A stretch of DNA of 5,555 nt from an uncultured Clostridia bacterium (lineage in GTDB: Bacteria; Bacillota_A; Clostridia; Oscillospirales; Oscillospiraceae). The stretch is taken from assembly GCA_947167435.1 (NCBI GenBank), contig CAMVIC010000120.1:1-5555 (forward strand), given 5' to 3'. The position numbers and the translations under genes are program-made. Each line of letters begins with the position of its first letter. The stretch's first letter is position 1. A model generated the notes under the pieces. That model saw nothing but the letters and a program-made list of their open reading frames with translations. It made no database searches and had not been told where the DNA came from. Shown here one piece after another: positions 5,077-5,555 of the stretch.

Positions 5077-5433
5077 ATGGCAAGAGTTAAAGGCGCAATG
5101 ATGACCCGCAAGCACAGAAGCAAGATTCTGGGTCTGGCAAAGGGTTATTGGGGCAACAAGTCCCGTCACTATAAGATGGCAAACGAGCAGCTGATGAAGT
5201 CCGGTCGTTACGCATACATCGGCCGCAAGCAGAAGAAGAGAGACTTCCGTCAGCTTTGGATTACCCGTATCAGCGCAGGCTGCAAGATGAACGGCATGAA
5301 CTACTCCAAGTTTATGCACGGCCTGAAGCTGGCCGGCGTGGATATGAACCGCAAGATGCTCTCCGAGACCGCGATTCACGATCCTGCCGCCTTCACCGCT
5401 CTGTGCGATATGGCGAAGGCCGCTGTCAAGTAA
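5077..5433 (+). CDS. rplT: 50S ribosomal protein L20 (bL20)
   Basis: This encodes a 118-aa basic protein of normal length. [32 protein letters not shown] (1-32) is the extended N-terminal tail that threads into 23S rRNA. The globular part carries [21 protein letters not shown] (45-65) and [21 protein letters not shown] (77-97). L20 is essential for early 50S assembly and, in Firmicutes and enterobacteria, is the repressor of its own operon, which fits the attenuator upstream of infC. ATG 5077 follows AGGAGG (5063-5068) at 8-base spacing. It is the last gene of the operon, with a strong terminator 10 bases after its stop. Confidence 0.97.
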   Translation: MARVKGAMMTRKHRSKILGLAKGYWGNKSRHYKMANEQLMKSGRYAYIGRKQKKRDFRQLWITRISAGCKMNGMNYSKFMHGLKLAGVDMNRKMLSETAIHDPAAFTALCDMAKAAVK

Positions 5434-5443
5434 ACAGCCCTTC

Positions 5444-5486
5444 AACGAAACACCCCCTGGCCAAACGGACAGGGGGTGTTTCGTTT
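5444..5486 (+). terminator. Terminator of the infC-rpmI-rplT operon
   Basis: AACGAAACACCCCCTG (5444-5459) and CAGGGGGTGTTTCGTT (5470-5485) form a perfect 16-bp stem with a 10-base loop, beginning 10 bases after the rplT stop. The T-tract is short: after the stem there is only one T before CAGC, where the dispersed repeat begins. The T-rich 3' arm (TGTTTCGTT) may still serve. Confidence 0.85.
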
Positions 5487-5555
5487 CAGCTTGTCAAAAA
5501 AGCCTTTCAGGCTTTTTTGACTGCGCTTCAGCCGCCATATTTTTTGTGAATCCGT
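5487..5555. repeat. Second copy of the dispersed repeat element (cut by window end)
   Basis: These 69 bases align with 2295-2362, the left end of the 219-bp element, with a handful of substitutions and one single-base indel. Shared landmarks are TGTCAAAAAAGCC (here with one preceding-base change), the TTTCA or CTTCA loop, CTTCAGCCGCCA and TTTTTTGTGAA. Its hairpin GTCAAAAAAGCC (5493-5504) with GGCTTTTTTGAC (5510-5521) is perfect and terminator-like. It starts directly against the rplT terminator, just as the first copy starts against another hairpin. The rest lies outside the window. Confidence 0.75.

Noticed and set aside
1..5555. tRNA, rRNA, CRISPR array or phage genes
   Set aside because: No cloverleaf, rRNA block, regularly spaced repeats or phage-type proteins were seen on either strand.

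Overview
The window looks like chromosomal DNA of a GC-rich Gram-positive anaerobe in the Clostridia, most like the Oscillospiraceae (Faecalibacterium/Gemmiger-type). This rests on strong AGGAGG-type ribosome binding sites, sigma-A-like promoters with near-consensus -10 boxes, intrinsic terminators, an infC-rpmI-rplT operon with an attenuator leader, and Clostridia-like MATE and FMN-binding proteins. The genus is an inference; no 16S or other marker is present.

Left part (1-2294). A divergent promoter pair lies between two units. Leftward runs a 34-codon leader ORF followed at once by a P-loop nucleoside-triphosphatase (THEP1/NTPase_1-like) that leaves the window. Rightward runs a 450-aa MATE efflux transporter with a TTG start, then an 82-aa Cys-rich small protein 22 bases downstream.

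Middle (2261-2547). The convergent gap between the small protein and the next, leftward gene holds a 219-bp AT/hairpin-rich insert, bracketed by two copies (33 of 34 bases identical) of one terminator hairpin. Its ends carry short inverted repeats. Part of a second copy (5487-5555) sits immediately behind the rplT terminator at the right edge. This looks like a small non-autonomous dispersed repeat associated with intrinsic terminators, and it is the least explained thing in the window.

Right of it come a leftward pyridoxamine 5'-phosphate oxidase-like (Nim-type) flavin-binding protein and a divergently transcribed deoxyribose-phosphate aldolase (deoC) with its own promoter. The window ends with infC-rpmI-rplT (IF3, L35, L20) behind a consensus promoter. 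Its roughly 150-nt leader contains an intrinsic terminator and an 11-bp alternative helix that excludes it, as expected for L20 autoregulation. infC appears to start at ATC.

The coding genes are mostly ordinary. The unusual content lies in the regulatory and repeat structure: the terminator-associated repeat, the infC attenuator and rare start, and the coupled leader ORF.
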